64,000 nucleotides of DNA from Deinococcus psychrotolerans (GCF_003860465.1 NZ_CP034186.1:186001-250000); one strand, 5' to 3'; positions 18,423 to 32,048 are shown, numbered from the stretch's first letter. Numbers and translations: made by a program. Notes: generated by a model not told the origin, from the letters alone.

Positions 18423-20292
18423 TGGCCGCCTCCATCATCAGGCGCGGCAAGCTGAGGGTAAAGACCGCGCCGCCCACGTCGGCATTTCTTCCGCTGAGAT
18501 CGCCCCCCATCCCCTGTGCCAGCGTCTGTGACAGGCTCAGGCCCAGGCCTAGGCCGCCCGCCTTGCTCGTCGTGAAGGGCGTGAACAGGCGCGTGGAAAC
18601 CTCGGCAGCGATCCCGGGGCCGTTGTCTCGCACGCTCAGGATCCAGCCCTGCTTATCCAGGGCGATGCTCAGCCCAATGGTGGGATCAGGGGTGTCCTGC
18701 ACGGCATCTAGAGCATTCCGAAGCAGGTTCAGGATGATCTGCTCCAGTTGCACTGGATCGGCCCGCACCAGCGGTGTGTCGGCATACGACGTGACCACCC
18801 GCACGCCAAGGCGGTTCAGGTCGGCGCGGCAAAGCGTCAACACGTTCTCGGTCGCCTGTGACAGATCGGTGGGCCGGGACTGGCTGGGTGTGCGCTTCAC
18901 CCACTGACGCAGCCGAGTGATGATCTGTGCTGCCCGCCTCGCCTGAGTGACCGAGGCACCCACCGCATGCCGCACCCGTTCCAAGTCAGGTTCGGGCTCG
19001 TCGAGCAGCCGCGCCGCCGCTTGACCGTAGCTGACGATGGCTGTCAGGGGCTGGTTCAGCTCATGCGCCAGGCCCGCCCCCATCTCACCCAGAGTGGACA
19101 GGCGTGAGACGTGGGCCAACATCTCCTCGTGTTCGCGCACGCGCCGCTCGCCGTCTTCTAGATGTTCGAGCATTCGGCGCTGAAGCGGCCCCACCTCGCG
19201 CAGAATCAGCACCCGGCCACGCAGTTCGCCACCCGCGCCGCGCAGGGGAGCCAGCGAACCCTCTACCTGTACGGCTTCCTGACCCGCTGCACCGGTACGC
19301 AGCAGCGTCAGTCCTTCAGGCAGCGACGTCGGCTGCGGGCTGTCCCAAAATGATGCGGCGTCAAACGGTGCCTGCAGTAGTGTGGCCTGAAAGGTGGTCA
19401 CAGCCCGCAAATCGGTGCCGGGCGGCAGCGGATGGAACAGTGCCGCCCGCGCCGCCGGATTGGCCAGTGTGACCCGGTGATCCTCGTCGAGCGCCACGAT
19501 GGCCTCGGAAGCGGCCTCCACCACGCCGCCCGCCCGCACCCGCTCGTCAAGCAGGGCGCGTTGCGCGGCTCGACGGGCTTCAAGGAGTTGCCAGACCAGC
19601 AGGCTCAGGCCAGCTGTCAACAGCGTCCATAGAACACTGCCCAGCCATGGCCAGCTTCCCCACGCAACCGGGCGCGAGATGCGGATGGGAAAGGGCTGAA
19701 GGGCAGTGCCCAAGATTTTTTCCACGTGTAGGGTCGTGGAAGCGCTGCCCCAATTCTCGGTCGTGGTGTGGGCCACGATAGCCGTATCTGTCTGGGGGCG
19801 AAAGAGCGTATAGGACAGCGGCGCGGCCTCACTGTCCAGTGCTCCGGTCAGCCGCCGGGCGTCCACCCACACCCGCACGTTGCCGCGCGACAGGGCGTAG
19901 AGCGGGCCACCGTCATCCGGCCAGCCCACGGCGGATGCGGCGGAGAGAGCAGCGGCCAGACGCGGCGGCCTTTCGGTGGGTGATCCCAGCACTTGGCAGC
20001 CCAGCGGCGTGCAGCGCTCCACGGCCACCACCTGAGGGTAGGGGCGAAGCAAAGTGTTGAGGTAGGTGCCCAGCGCCGCCGTACCCGTGCCCTGCCGTTC
20101 CAATGCATACACAGCGTTCAGCACAGCTTCCTGCTGCTCCATGCGCTGTGAGAGAACCCGGTGCAAAATGCGCGCGTCGGTGTTGAATGTCTCGGCTAGA
20201 TGCTTACCCACCGATACAAAGAGCGCCGTCACACCTACGCCGGATAACAGGAGCCAAATCAGGAGGGCGAGAGAGAGACGCTTACGCTTCAT
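18415..20292 (-). CDS. Membrane sensor histidine kinase with an extracytoplasmic sensor domain
   Basis: About 625 residues from the ATG at 20292; a GTG at 20334 is also possible and neither has a clear ribosome site. A first transmembrane helix (about 7-29), an extracytoplasmic domain (about 30-205) with a close cysteine pair (CTPLGC), a second helix (about 210-235), a PAS-like region (250-370), a HisKA domain with the phospho-His near 410 (LAHELNQPLTAI) and a HATPase domain with N (NLLRNALDAV), G1 (DNGPGI) and G2 (GLGLGLS) boxes. It is the partner of the overlapping FixJ-type regulator. The CxxxxC pair could sense redox or thiol state; that is inference. Confidence 0.9.
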   Translation of the reverse strand: MKRKRLSLALLIWLLLSGVGVTALFVSVGKHLAETFNTDARILHRVLSQRMEQQEAVLNAVYALERQGTGTAALGTYLNTLLRPYPQVVAVERCTPLGCQVLGSPTERPPRLAAALSAASAVGWPDDGGPLYALSRGNVRVWVDARRLTGALDSEAAPLSYTLFRPQTDTAIVAHTTTENWGSASTTLHVEKILGTALQPFPIRISRPVAWGSWPWLGSVLWTLLTAGLSLLVWQLLEARRAAQRALLDERVRAGGVVEAASEAIVALDEDHRVTLANPAARAALFHPLPPGTDLRAVTTFQATLLQAPFDAASFWDSPQPTSLPEGLTLLRTGAAGQEAVQVEGSLAPLRGAGGELRGRVLILREVGPLQRRMLEHLEDGERRVREHEEMLAHVSRLSTLGEMGAGLAHELNQPLTAIVSYGQAAARLLDEPEPDLERVRHAVGASVTQARRAAQIITRLRQWVKRTPSQSRPTDLSQATENVLTLCRADLNRLGVRVVTSYADTPLVRADPVQLEQIILNLLRNALDAVQDTPDPTIGLSIALDKQGWILSVRDNGPGIAAEVSTRLFTPFTTSKAGGLGLGLSLSQTLAQGMGGDLSGRNADVGGAVFTLSLPRLMMEAASD

Positions 20293-20462
20293 AACGCCAT
20301 TGTGGCCTGAATAGGTGATGAAAATAAAATCCACCGGTACATAACGAATCTACCAATCAGAAAGCTGGAGGCAATGGAGTAGCGCTTGACCGGAAAGTCT
20401 TAGCTGTGCTTTGGAGATATTCAAGAACCACTGAATAACGCTGTATACGCACAGCGAAAAGG

Positions 20463-20503
20463 GCAGGGAGGTGGCTGGGGCACACCCTCGGCCACCTCCC
20501 TGC
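20463..20503. terminator. 13-bp perfect inverted repeat hairpin
   Basis: GCAGGGAGGTGGC (20463-20475) and GCCACCTCCCTGC (20491-20503) form a strong stem with a 15-base loop. On the minus strand it is followed by CCTTTTC, giving a terminator-like form. It lies at the downstream edge of decayed transposase sequence, so it could be an insertion-sequence terminator that has outlived its gene. Confidence 0.5.
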
Positions 20504-20505
20504 GA

Positions 20506-20700
20506 ATAGCAGGTACGGAATCGCCCATCAAATCATCTGGCTGGGTAAGTCGCAGCCACTGAAAAAAGCTCAGGGCAATCATGCAAAGCAGGGCGTGATG
20601 ATGGAGGCCGTTCCAGGATCAGCCTTCGAAATAGTCCAGACCGACCTCTTGCTTGAGTTCACAATGGGTCAATTTACACGCCCAACAGCGTTTGGTCACT
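20506..20700 (-). pseudogene. Remnant of an IS701/IS4-type transposase C-terminus
   Basis: Read on the minus strand, the stretch encodes ELKQEVGLDYFEG, a stop, then SWNGLHHHALLCMIALSFFQWLRL. This matches the conserved C-terminal ELKQELGLDHFEGRSWxGLHHHA region of IS701/IS4-group transposases. An in-frame TGA replaces the Arg codon of EGRSW. Both ends are missing. It is the first of three insertion-sequence relics stacked in this 2-kb region. Confidence 0.7.
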
Positions 20701-20919
20701 TCAATCAACTACGCCAGTGATGTTGTCAGTGGGAGGTTGCAAACATAATATTTTCGATCTTCACCACGCCGCTGTTCACCGATCACCTAAGCCGCTTGTC
20801 TTGGAAGATGTTGACCTTGGGCGTTCCCTTCTCCATCTGCTAGCCGAACATAAACGGCGGCGAAGCGACCTGAAAGCGCCCCTTGGTGCTGTGACGCTCT
20901 TCCCGGCGGCGGCGTCCAG

Positions 20920-21176
20920 CGACAAAAACCAGCGTGCGTTGAGGTATTCATTCCGAAAACTGCCTTTGAACGATTCGATGTGGCCATTGTTTTGAGGCCG
21001 TTATGAACGGGGAAAATCAAGGGTAACCTGACGCTGATAGGCACAAAGATTTAAGGCTTTAATGATGAACTCACTGCCATTGTCTACTCAAATCTTGCCA
21101 GGAGCTACACGGCCTTTGGTAGCCTCGGTGACGATCTTGACGATCCACTCAGCTTTGATACTTTGATCCACGTGAA
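20920..21176 (-). pseudogene. IS3-type transposase (OrfB integrase core) remnant
   Basis: The minus strand encodes KAEWIVKIVTEATKGRVAPGKI, a stop, VDNGSEFIIKALNLCAYQRQVTLDFP, a stop, then NNGHIESFKGSFRNEYLNARWFLSLDAA in one frame. These are the DDE integrase-core motifs of IS3-family OrfB (VDNGxEF ... IESFNGRxRDECLN). At least two in-frame stop codons (before VDNG, and after FPRS) kill it. The N-terminal part and the terminal repeats are absent. Confidence 0.82.
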
Positions 21177-21260
21177 TGGCTAGACATTCGCGTGTGAAGA
21201 TAATGATGGAATACGTCCAGCAGCATGCTCAAAGCGGGCGACTCAAATTTAGAGCATTTG

Positions 21261-22336
21261 TCACAATAGAATCTTAGAATGAGCATATTTGAACCAGTGT
21301 TGAATATCTGTCTCTGATACGGATCCGAGGCAACTCCGATGGCATCATAAAGCTCCGTCACGACTGTCACGACTCGCCAGGCCCCACTCCGACCCAATGC
21401 CTTCAACTTGGAAAACATGAGTTCAATCGGGTTGAAATCCGGACTGTAGGGTGAGGTAAACATGACCTCACCTCCATGGGCTTGGATGAGCGTCCGAATG
21501 GACGCTCGATGATGTGACGAGAGATTGTCCATCATCACCACTTGCCCTGGTTTCAACGTTGGACACAGTATTTCACGAACATACCATTCAAACGCTACGC
21601 CATCAAGGACGATGGCGGCCTGCGGCCCTGCTAAGCTCAACGCACAGATCAATGTCTGATTTCGTCCACGATTTCGCGGCACACGGTCAAAGGCACGCTG
21701 ATCACTCGGCGCACGGCCATACCCACGGGTCATGGCCGTGTTGAAACGGCTTTCATCTAGAGCATTTGTCCGAATAGATACCTGAGCAAAAAGCACTCTC
21801 TATTCCACTCCCTTTGGTTCTTGGGCAAAGCGGCACCCTTATGGGGTCTGCTCGCTCGGTCAAAAAAGAACTTCTTTTTTGACAAACGCTTTAGAAAGAC
21901 CAATTGGTCAGGCGTTTGAAGGTACGGTGCAAGGTCATTGAGGAACTGCGAACGCAGTTCCTCACGAGATTCTCTGGCGACCAGTGTTTTTTTGTGGGTG
22001 ATCTTGTGGCGGCCAAACACGCGATCAATAGTCTTAAGACTGATCTTTAACCCTGTAGCGGCCTCAAGGATGTGCGCGTGTTCTTGCAACGTCGCATCTC
22101 GGTGGGTTTCAAGCTTCGCAAGAAGTTGTTGCTCATGGAGGGCCATCACTGTACGGCGACGGCCCGTCGGTTTGGCAACAATGTGCAGGGTATTTTGGTG
22201 CTACCGTTTTAGATAGCTTTTGACAGTATCAACATGGACAGAAAAATGTTTTGCCGCTTCGCCGGGCGAAGCGCCACCCAGCGACAATCCGAGTCCTAAG
22301 TTCCAAACTGTACCCACGTACTCCTACTGTATTCAT
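21261..22336 (-). pseudogene. IS630-family transposase, multiply disrupted
   Basis: The minus strand encodes an N-terminal HTH part (LGGASPGEAAKHFSVHVDTVKSYLKR, then a TAG) and a middle part ending QLVFL. After the nested MITE comes the DDE part (DESRFNTAMTRGYGR, MDNLSSHHRASIRTLIQ, SPDFNPIELMFSKLKAL). The C-terminus SVSETDIQHWFKYAHSKILL lies in another frame, needing one base restored near 21330. A frameshift near the N-terminus, the in-frame TAG, the MITE and the C-terminal frameshift give at least four lesions. The TGA at the natural end overlaps the terminal repeat. Confidence 0.87.
21760..21891. mobile_element. 132-bp MITE with IS630-type ends, nested in the transposase
   Basis: The insert is bounded by GAGCATTTGTC on the left and GACAAACGCTT on the right (9 of 11 inverted match) and flanked by TA at 21758-21759 and 21892-21893. 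Removing it with one TA rejoins the transposase codons for QLVFL and DESRF. Its left 18 bases match the host IS ends at 16 of 18 positions, so it was probably mobilised by the same transposase. Inside is a 23-base palindrome, TCAAAAAAGAA-C-TTCTTTTTTGA, at 21860-21882. No coding capacity of its own. Confidence 0.85.
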
Positions 22337-22385
22337 GAAGCTATTATGTCAAATGCTCTAGAACTCGGCGAGAAAAAAACCAACT

Positions 22386-23338
22386 TCAGCGGCGACGCAA
22401 CCAGCCCTGCACCGTGCCGACGACGCCAGCGCGGAAAAAGAGCACCACCACGACAAAGACCAGACCAGTCACGATGCCCACAGGCAGACTGGAAGTGGTC
22501 AACTGATCACGCAGCAGCAGCACCAGACCCGCACCCACCGCCGGGCCAAACAATGTGGCAGTGCCACCCAGCAAGGTCATCATCACAACCTCGCCGCTGG
22601 TGGTCCACTTGGTCACGTCCAGACTGACCACGCCGTGGCCGAAGGTGTACATGCTGCCGGCCAGACCCGCCAGCCCGGCGCTGATCATGAAGGCGGTGAA
22701 CTTGAAGCGCACCGGATTGTAGCCGATGCTCTGGGCGCGTTGCTCATTGTCGCGCACCGCCTGTTGTGCCTGTCCAAAGGGGCTGCGAACCGTGCGGTAG
22801 GCGATGTAAAAGCCCACTGCGAACACAGCCAGACAGAAGTAATAGCGCGTGGTGCTGTTGCTGAAATCCAGTCCGAACAGGCTGGGGCGCTCAAAGCCCT
22901 GAAGACCGTTCTCGCCGCCCGTCACGTCGGTCCATTGCAGCGCCACGAAGTAGACCATCTGCGCGAAGGCCAGCGTAATCATGCTGAAATAGATACCGGC
23001 ACTTCTGACACTCAGGTAAGCGATGGGCACGGCCAGCACCAAAGCACTCAGTGTGCCACCCAACATGGCCACAGGCACACTCTGACCGCTGGCCAGCAGG
23101 TAGGCAGTGAAATAGGCGCTGCTGCCCCAGAAGGCAGCGTGGCCGAAGGACAGCAGGCCAGAGAAGCCGAACAACAGGTCAAAGGCCACTGCGAACAGCC
23201 CCCAGGCCAGGATGTCCAGCGCCAGCACCGGGTAGATCAGCCGGGGCAGGATCAGCAGCAGCAGTCCCAGCCCGATCATCCATGCGGCACGCATGGTGCG
23301 CTCGCGGTCATTGCGGGGGGCGGTGCGGGGAATAGTGG

Positions 23339-23342
<4 letters not shown>
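22386..23342 (-). CDS. livM: HAAT-family ABC transporter permease LivM (cassette 1)
   Basis: A 318-residue inner-membrane permease starting at a GTG that overlaps the livH stop (GTGA). Several hydrophobic helices are seen, with the LivM signatures GFSGLLSFGHAAFWG near residue 55, GIYFSMITLAFAQM near 105 and GLAGLAGSMYTFGHG near 225. With LivH it forms the channel of a branched-chain-amino-acid-type importer. The longer frame beginning at 23648 is out of frame with livH and not real. It is the last gene of cassette 1, next to the insertion-sequence debris; the stop lies 26 bp from the IS630 end. Confidence 0.9.
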
Positions 23343-24229
<887 letters not shown>

Positions 24230-24309
24230 GTATTTTCCATGACGTCAAAAGGGTTGAGGGCCGGGGACGCCCGGTTCAGCGTCCCGGCCCCGCCCCCTCT
24301 AGCCGATCC

Positions 24310-25545
<1,236 letters not shown>

Positions 25546-25582
25546 GTTGAGATCCTCCAGGAGGGGAAAGTGGGTAGGGGTG

Positions 25583-26326
25583 TTAAACGCTCAGATATTT
25601 CAATAAATCTTCGCGGCGGGCCACCGCGTCGGCGCGGGACACCTCATCAACAATCTGGCCGTCCACGAAGACGTAATGGCGGTCCGCGAGGCGGGTGGCA
25701 AATTTCAGGTTCTGTTCCACCAGCAGCACCGACAGACCCTCGGTGCGTAGTTTCTGGATAATGTCGCCGATGCGCTGCACGATCACCGGGGCGAGGCCCT
25801 CGCTGGGTTCGTCCAGCAGCAGCAAGCGGGGAGCGCTGCGCAGGACGCGCACAATCGCCAGCATCTGCTGCTCGCCGCCTGAAAGTTTGCTGCCAGGGTG
25901 GTGGCCGCGCTCGCGAAGCACCGGAAACGCCTCGTAAGCGCGTTCGGTGGTCCAGCCGCCGGGGCGGGCGGGTGGCAGTTCCAGATTCTCGCGTACGGTC
26001 AGGGTGCTCATGATGGCGCGTTCCTCCGGCACCCAGGCCAGCCCACGCGCGGCGACGCGGTTGCTGGGCAGGCGCAGGATGTCCTGCCCGTCAAAGGTGA
26101 CGCTGCCGGTGCGCGAACGGAGCGCCCCCATGATGCTGCGCAGGGTGGTGGTTTTGCCCGCTCCGTTGCGCCCGATCAGACTGACAATCTCGCCCGGCTG
26201 GACGTGCAGGTTAACGCCGTGTAGAACGTGACTTTGGCCGTAGTAAGCGTTCAGATCACGCACGTCCAGCAGTGGCGGGACAGAAGGTGGCGGGGTGCTG
26301 ACCGCTGACATGTGCGGCGCGGTCAT
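25583..26326 (-). CDS. livF: ABC transporter ATP-binding protein LivF (cassette 1)
   Basis: A 247-residue ATPase with Walker A GRNGAGKTT near residue 52, the LivF-type signature LSGGEQQMLAIVRVL, Walker B LLLLDEPSEGLAP and the switch His in LLVEQN context. It powers cassette 1 together with LivG. The ATG overlaps the livG stop (ATGA), and the binding-protein gene follows after 37 bp. Confidence 0.92.
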   Translation of the reverse strand: MTAPHMSAVSTPPPSVPPLLDVRDLNAYYGQSHVLHGVNLHVQPGEIVSLIGRNGAGKTTTLRSIMGALRSRTGSVTFDGQDILRLPSNRVAARGLAWVPEERAIMSTLTVRENLELPPARPGGWTTERAYEAFPVLRERGHHPGSKLSGGEQQMLAIVRVLRSAPRLLLLDEPSEGLAPVIVQRIGDIIQKLRTEGLSVLLVEQNLKFATRLADRHYVFVDGQIVDEVSRADAVARREDLLKYLSV

Positions 26327-27123
26327 TCGTCACCCTCATCGCCCAGATAGGCCTCGATCACGCGGGGATCCTGGCGAACCTCGTCGTAACTCCCGCTCGC
26401 CAGGAGTGAGCCGTACTGCAACACCGTGATGCGGTCGGCCAGTTCCGAAACCACACTCATGTTGTGTTCCACCAGCACCACCGTGCGCCCCTGCGCCACC
26501 TGCCGCACCAGCGCTTTCACGCGGTCAATGCCCTCCGAGCCCATGCCGGAGGTGGGTTCGTCCAGCAGCAGCACGCGCGGTTCCTGGGTCAGCGAGATGC
26601 CGATTTCCAGTTGCCGCTTCTCGCCGTGACTCAGATCCGCCGCCAGCCGCGCGTGAGAGTCGGCCAGCCCCACGTCCGCCAGAATCGCGTCGGCCTGTGG
26701 CCCCAGCGTTTCTAAACGTGAAAGCGGCGTCCAGAACTGCCCCGGCAGGCGACTTCTGGATTGCAGCGCCACCAGCAGGTTTTCCCGCACGGTCATGGTG
26801 GGAAATACGCTGCTGATCTGAAAAGAGCGCGACAGCCCGCGCCGCACGATCTGGTGGGGCGGCAGCGTGTCAATGCGTTCTCCGAACAACCGAACCTCAC
26901 CCGAAGTGGGTTTCAGAAAGCCGGAGAGGAGGTTAAAAAGGGTGGTCTTGCCCGCGCCGTTGGGGCCAATGATGGCGTGAATCTCGCCCTCACGGATAGC
27001 AAGCGTCACGTCGTTGGTGGCCCGGAAGCCCCGGAAATCCTTGATCAGATTCCTTGCCTCCAGCGCCACACTCGGCCCGTTGACCACGCCTATCGGTGGG
27101 GCGAGCTGGGTCTGCGCCGTCAT
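26323..27123 (-). CDS. livG: ABC transporter ATP-binding protein LivG (cassette 1)
   Basis: A 266-residue ATPase with Walker A GPNGAGKTT near residue 58, signature LSHGEKRQLEIG and Walker B VLLLDEPTSGMG, and the LivG C-terminus (VIEAYLGDE). It is the first large gene of cassette 1. Its ATG has no ribosome site and instead overlaps the stop of a short upstream ORF that has a strong one, so translation is probably coupled. Confidence 0.92.
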   Translation of the reverse strand: MTAQTQLAPPIGVVNGPSVALEARNLIKDFRGFRATNDVTLAIREGEIHAIIGPNGAGKTTLFNLLSGFLKPTSGEVRLFGERIDTLPPHQIVRRGLSRSFQISSVFPTMTVRENLLVALQSRSRLPGQFWTPLSRLETLGPQADAILADVGLADSHARLAADLSHGEKRQLEIGISLTQEPRVLLLDEPTSGMGSEGIDRVKALVRQVAQGRTVVLVEHNMSVVSELADRITVLQYGSLLASGSYDEVRQDPRVIEAYLGDEGDE

Positions 27124-27152
27124 AAGAAACGTAGGGGTGCGAAATCGAGCAT
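27120..27152 (-). CDS. Ten-residue leader ORF coupled to livG
   Basis: AAGGAGGACG precedes an ATG at 27152 that opens a ten-codon ORF (MLDFAPLRFL) whose TGA overlaps the livG ATG (ATGA). livG itself has no Shine-Dalgarno sequence, so the leader likely delivers ribosomes to it. Contents do not look like a classic attenuation peptide; only Leu is repeated. Confidence 0.6.
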   Translation of the reverse strand: MLDFAPLRFL

Positions 27153-27195
27153 CGTCCTCCTTGCTGTGTCATTCGTGGGTTGTGGCACGCTGGGG

Positions 27196-27201
27196 AGTAT
27201 A
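27196..27201 (-). promoter_or_regulatory. Probable -10 box of the liv cassette 1 operon
   Basis: TATACT on the minus strand lies 44 bases before the leader ORF start and is the best -10 match in the intergenic region. No good -35 box was found at the usual distance, so an activator may be needed. Confidence 0.4.
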
Positions 27202-27359
27202 AAGTGCTGGCGTCACATCTGGGTTACAGCCTGTGCTTCAGATCAACGGGGAGGCAGGGAGTGGGTGAAGACTTCCGAATGCCGTACAGCCTGTTCAGTC
27301 CTTTGACGTTCAGACGGCCTGACCGACTTCGCGTTGGCACTCCATGTCCAGCTTCGCGC

Positions 27360-28145
<786 letters not shown>

Positions 28146-28168
28146 GCCCGGAGTGTAAAGGGGAAGCG

Positions 28169-31100
28169 TTACCGGGGCATTCTGGGCGCAGGTTCTGATG
28201 TGTCTCCGCCGAGCGCCCGTGTGTTCGGCAGCGGCTTCAACCCCAGCTCACCCAAGGCGCTGCGAAGCTGTTCGTAGACGCGGCGGGCGGCGGCGGCATT
28301 ACCGCGTGCATGCCAAGCCCGCATCAGGGTATGGGCAGCGTTCTCGTGGGCCGCGTCCAGAACGAGAGCGCGTTCGGCGGCGCGAATGGCGTTCCCAAGC
28401 TCCCCGACATTCAGCGCGTATTCGGCCTCGGCGGCCAGAGCTTCGGGCAGGCGGGCCGCGTAACGCTGGGCTTCTTGCTGCACGTCGTCCAGATCGGAGT
28501 CGGCCACCTGACTGGGCAGGGTCAGCAGGCCCTCCAGTCGCCCTGCTTTTCCAGTCTGCGCGTCCAACAGGGCGCGGGCCGCGTGCAGATCAACGCGCAG
28601 ATCGGAACCGATTTTCAGGCGTATCCAGTCGCCGCGTTCCAGAAACACGCCGCTGACCGCCCCCTCCTCCAGCACTTGCCCCAGCGCATGGAGGGTCACG
28701 CGAAAGTTGCGCTCGCCCACGCCAGGATCAGCTCCCGGAAACAACGCTTCCTGGGCTGTCTCGCGCGGCAGGCCAGCGGCATGCACCGACAGAAGCGCCA
28801 ACAGATCACGCGCTCTGGCCCGGCCCCATTCGCGCCCCCTCGTCTCATGGCTGCGCGTGACCGCCACACGGCCCAATACAGCAATCTGGACAAAGAAGCC
28901 GGGCGTTTGATCGGGATGGGGCAGCTCTGAGTAACCCAGCTCACGGGCAATGGGCAGCAGGGCCGCTTGAAGTTCGGGCTGCGCCTGCGCCAACTGCGCC
29001 AGCAGCCGCGCCCGCCCAGATAAATCAGAGACTGGAGAGAACAGGCAGCGCCGAGTCAGCAGAAAAGGATAACGCGCCGCTGCCTGCGCTGCCTCCAGAT
29101 CCCCACCGCTGCCCGCTGCGAAACGGGCCAGTGCCACGCAGGCCAGGCCAAAAGCGTCGCCACAAATCTGGAAGGCGGCGAAGGCCGAGTCCAGTCCGGA
29201 CGCGTCCGCTCCCCCACCCTCCTGTACGCCCAGCGCCGCCGCCAGATGCAGCAGGCCCGCCATGTACCCGTCACCGCCAGTCTGGGCCAGCGCCTCGGTT
29301 TTGAGCGCCGTGGCCCGCGCCGGGTCACCCGCCCAGCCTGCCAGCGCGGCCAGTCCCATCAGCGGCTCCACTCGGAGACGGCCCGAAACGTGCTGTGCCA
29401 GCGCCAGCGCCTGTTCATAGGAGGCCCGCGCACCGTCTAGATCGCCCGCCGTCATCCCGGCATGACCCAGCCGCGCCAGCGCCAATGAGCGCACAAATGG
29501 GCTTTCCAGGCGTTCGCCCTCAGCCAGTCCGGCGCGGGCATGTTCGGCAGAGAGGGCCGACTCTCCCCGCAGTGCCGAGACGAAAGCGGCCAGCAGCAAG
29601 CCCTCGCGGTGGTTCTGGGCCGCTCTCGCGCCGCCCGCCTCACCGCGTGCTGCGGCCAGCGCCAGCTCGAGCGCCCGCTCAAGGTCGCCGGAGCGCAGGG
29701 CCGCCCGCGCTCCGTTTGCCAGCTCTGGTTCTAGCGCCAGCGCCTCGGGCAGCCGTCCGGCATTCAGCAGATTCTCAGCCCACATGCGCCGCAGCGTCTG
29801 CGAGTCAGGATCCAGGGTTGCTGCTGCCTCCAGCGCTTCCCAGGCCGCGTCCGGTTGCACGGTGTCCAGCGCCACCTGCACCTGCCCCAGCGCCCGCAAG
29901 AGGGGTGTGGCCTGTTCGTATTCGGCCACAGCCTCGCCGTAACGAGACGAGAGACGCAGGGCGTCACCCGCCAGCGCGTGCAGTTCCGGGGTCCAGACCG
30001 TGCGCGGCACTCTTCCCAGACTGCGCTCAATCAATCCGGCCCGCCCCTGATCCAGCCAGCCTGCTCCGTGCACCGAGAGCAGCGACGCCGCCCGCGCCGT
30101 GTCGCCCGACAACAGATGGGCCGCCAGCGCCCGGCGGGGCCGTCCGGCACGCTCAAAATACGCCGCCCCGCGCGAGGCCAGCGCCCGAATCTCGGCCTCT
30201 GGCAAGCCCGCCCGCAGGTGGGCGCGGAGCAGTGGGTGGGCGCGGTAAACCGTTCCTTCCGAAGCGCTCAGCTGTTCTGAACGGGTGAGGAAAGTGCCGC
30301 CGTTTGCCAGTGTTTCCAGGAGCGCCGCGCCGTTCGGCTCGTCCAGCACAGCGCGGGCGAGTTCGGGGGTCAGCTCTTCAAACAAGCTGCCGCGCGTCAG
30401 CACGCCGCGCAGGGCCGGATCCAGCGGGCCCAGCACCTCGGAGGCCAGGTAAGCAAAGAGCGTTCCCAGTTGCGCCTCGCCGCCGTCCAGATCGGCCAGT
30501 GTGGTCAGTTGAACGCGTCCCTGCGCCGCCGCCTGGGCCAGAAAACGCACGGCGATGGGCCAGCCCTCCGTCACGGTGTGGGCCAGCCGCACTTCCGCGT
30601 CGGTGGGATTCAGGCCACTGGCACGCAGCAGCGCCCCCACCTCTTGCCGGGTGAAGGCCAGCTCAGACGTTCCCAGCCGCACGACCTCGCCTGCTGCGTC
30701 CAGCCGGGCCAGTTCCGGCAGTGCGAGCGGCACGCGTGACATTAGTGCCAGCCGACCAGCCATGGTGCCGGGGAGGCCGCCGCTGAGCAACTCACGCAGA
30801 AGGTCTCCGACAGGTGAGCCACTTAAATGCTGCGCTTCATCCAATATCAGCAGCCCCCCGCAGGCATCCAGCAAATCTGCCATGCGTGCGGCCACACGGC
30901 GGGGAGAAGCTCCCGCGTCCAGCAGTTCGGCCAGTGCCGCGCCACCCGGTAAATTCTCGGCGGCCAGCGCCAGTCCGGCGGCCAGTACCTGCGGGTCAGC
31001 GTCGTCGGCGTCCAGGGTCAGCCAAGCATGCGCTCCCACGGCCAGACTCGCGGCCAGCGCAGTGGTCTTGCCGTAGCCTGCCGGGGCCACCAGCAGCAGC

Positions 31101-31210
31101 ACCCGGGCAGTGTCCATCACCGCCTGAAGGCGGGGCCGGGCCAGTGCGCCGCGCACCGCAGGAACCCGCGCCCGTCGCCGCGAAGTCAGGTCACGCCAGG
31201 TGAGGGTCAT
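28169..31210 (-). CDS. Large MalT/SARP-like regulator with STAND ATPase and BTAD domain
   Basis: A 1013-residue protein. The N-terminal part has a STAND-type ATPase with Walker [11 protein letters not shown] near residue 41 and [10 protein letters not shown] as Walker B. A long Ala/Leu-rich helical-repeat region (about 340-740) resembles TPR-like sensor repeats. The C-terminus (about 770-1000) carries a winged-helix segment followed by a bacterial transcriptional activator (BTAD) domain ([18 protein letters not shown] ... [39 protein letters not shown] in order). Such proteins activate transcription after ligand binding. It lies between the two liv cassettes and may control them. Confidence 0.82.
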   Translation of the reverse strand: MTLTWRDLTSRRRARVPAVRGALARPRLQAVMDTARVLLLVAPAGYGKTTALAASLAVGAHAWLTLDADDADPQVLAAGLALAAENLPGGAALAELLDAGASPRRVAARMADLLDACGGLLILDEAQHLSGSPVGDLLRELLSGGLPGTMAGRLALMSRVPLALPELARLDAAGEVVRLGTSELAFTRQEVGALLRASGLNPTDAEVRLAHTVTEGWPIAVRFLAQAAAQGRVQLTTLADLDGGEAQLGTLFAYLASEVLGPLDPALRGVLTRGSLFEELTPELARAVLDEPNGAALLETLANGGTFLTRSEQLSASEGTVYRAHPLLRAHLRAGLPEAEIRALASRGAAYFERAGRPRRALAAHLLSGDTARAASLLSVHGAGWLDQGRAGLIERSLGRVPRTVWTPELHALAGDALRLSSRYGEAVAEYEQATPLLRALGQVQVALDTVQPDAAWEALEAAATLDPDSQTLRRMWAENLLNAGRLPEALALEPELANGARAALRSGDLERALELALAAARGEAGGARAAQNHREGLLLAAFVSALRGESALSAEHARAGLAEGERLESPFVRSLALARLGHAGMTAGDLDGARASYEQALALAQHVSGRLRVEPLMGLAALAGWAGDPARATALKTEALAQTGGDGYMAGLLHLAAALGVQEGGGADASGLDSAFAAFQICGDAFGLACVALARFAAGSGGDLEAAQAAARYPFLLTRRCLFSPVSDLSGRARLLAQLAQAQPELQAALLPIARELGYSELPHPDQTPGFFVQIAVLGRVAVTRSHETRGREWGRARARDLLALLSVHAAGLPRETAQEALFPGADPGVGERNFRVTLHALGQVLEEGAVSGVFLERGDWIRLKIGSDLRVDLHAARALLDAQTGKAGRLEGLLTLPSQVADSDLDDVQQEAQRYAARLPEALAAEAEYALNVGELGNAIRAAERALVLDAAHENAAHTLMRAWHARGNAAAARRVYEQLRSALGELGLKPLPNTRALGGDTSEPAPRMPR

Positions 31211-31319
31211 GGGCGAATGCTAGCAGGATGCCGCTGACGGAATCTAACAGCCCGGTGATTGAACGGCTGGTGGCAATCCGCTCGTCTGGGGTGTAGTCAG
31301 CCGTCAGCCGTACCAACCC

Positions 31320-32048
<729 letters not shown>

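Larger units (their letters stand above)
21252..22358. mobile_element. Degenerate IS630-family insertion sequence, about 1.1 kb
   Basis: The ends are 18-bp imperfect inverted repeats: GAGCATTTGTCACAATAG at 21252 and, read inward from the right end, GAGCATTTGACATAATAG (16 of 18 match). Both are flanked by TA (21250-21251 and 22359-22360), the target duplication of IS630/Tc1 elements. The length suits the family. The enclosed transposase is broken in several places and a 132-bp MITE is nested in it, so this copy cannot transpose by itself. Confidence 0.88.

Noticed and set aside
20463..20503. Strong hairpin as an attachment site or small RNA
   Set aside because: It has no integrase, no repeat elsewhere and no promoter; its position at the end of a dead transposase favours a terminator.
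29395..30288. Plus-strand ORF rich in Pro, Ala and Arg
   Set aside because: It is antisense to the large regulator; its composition is that of a GC-rich shadow frame.
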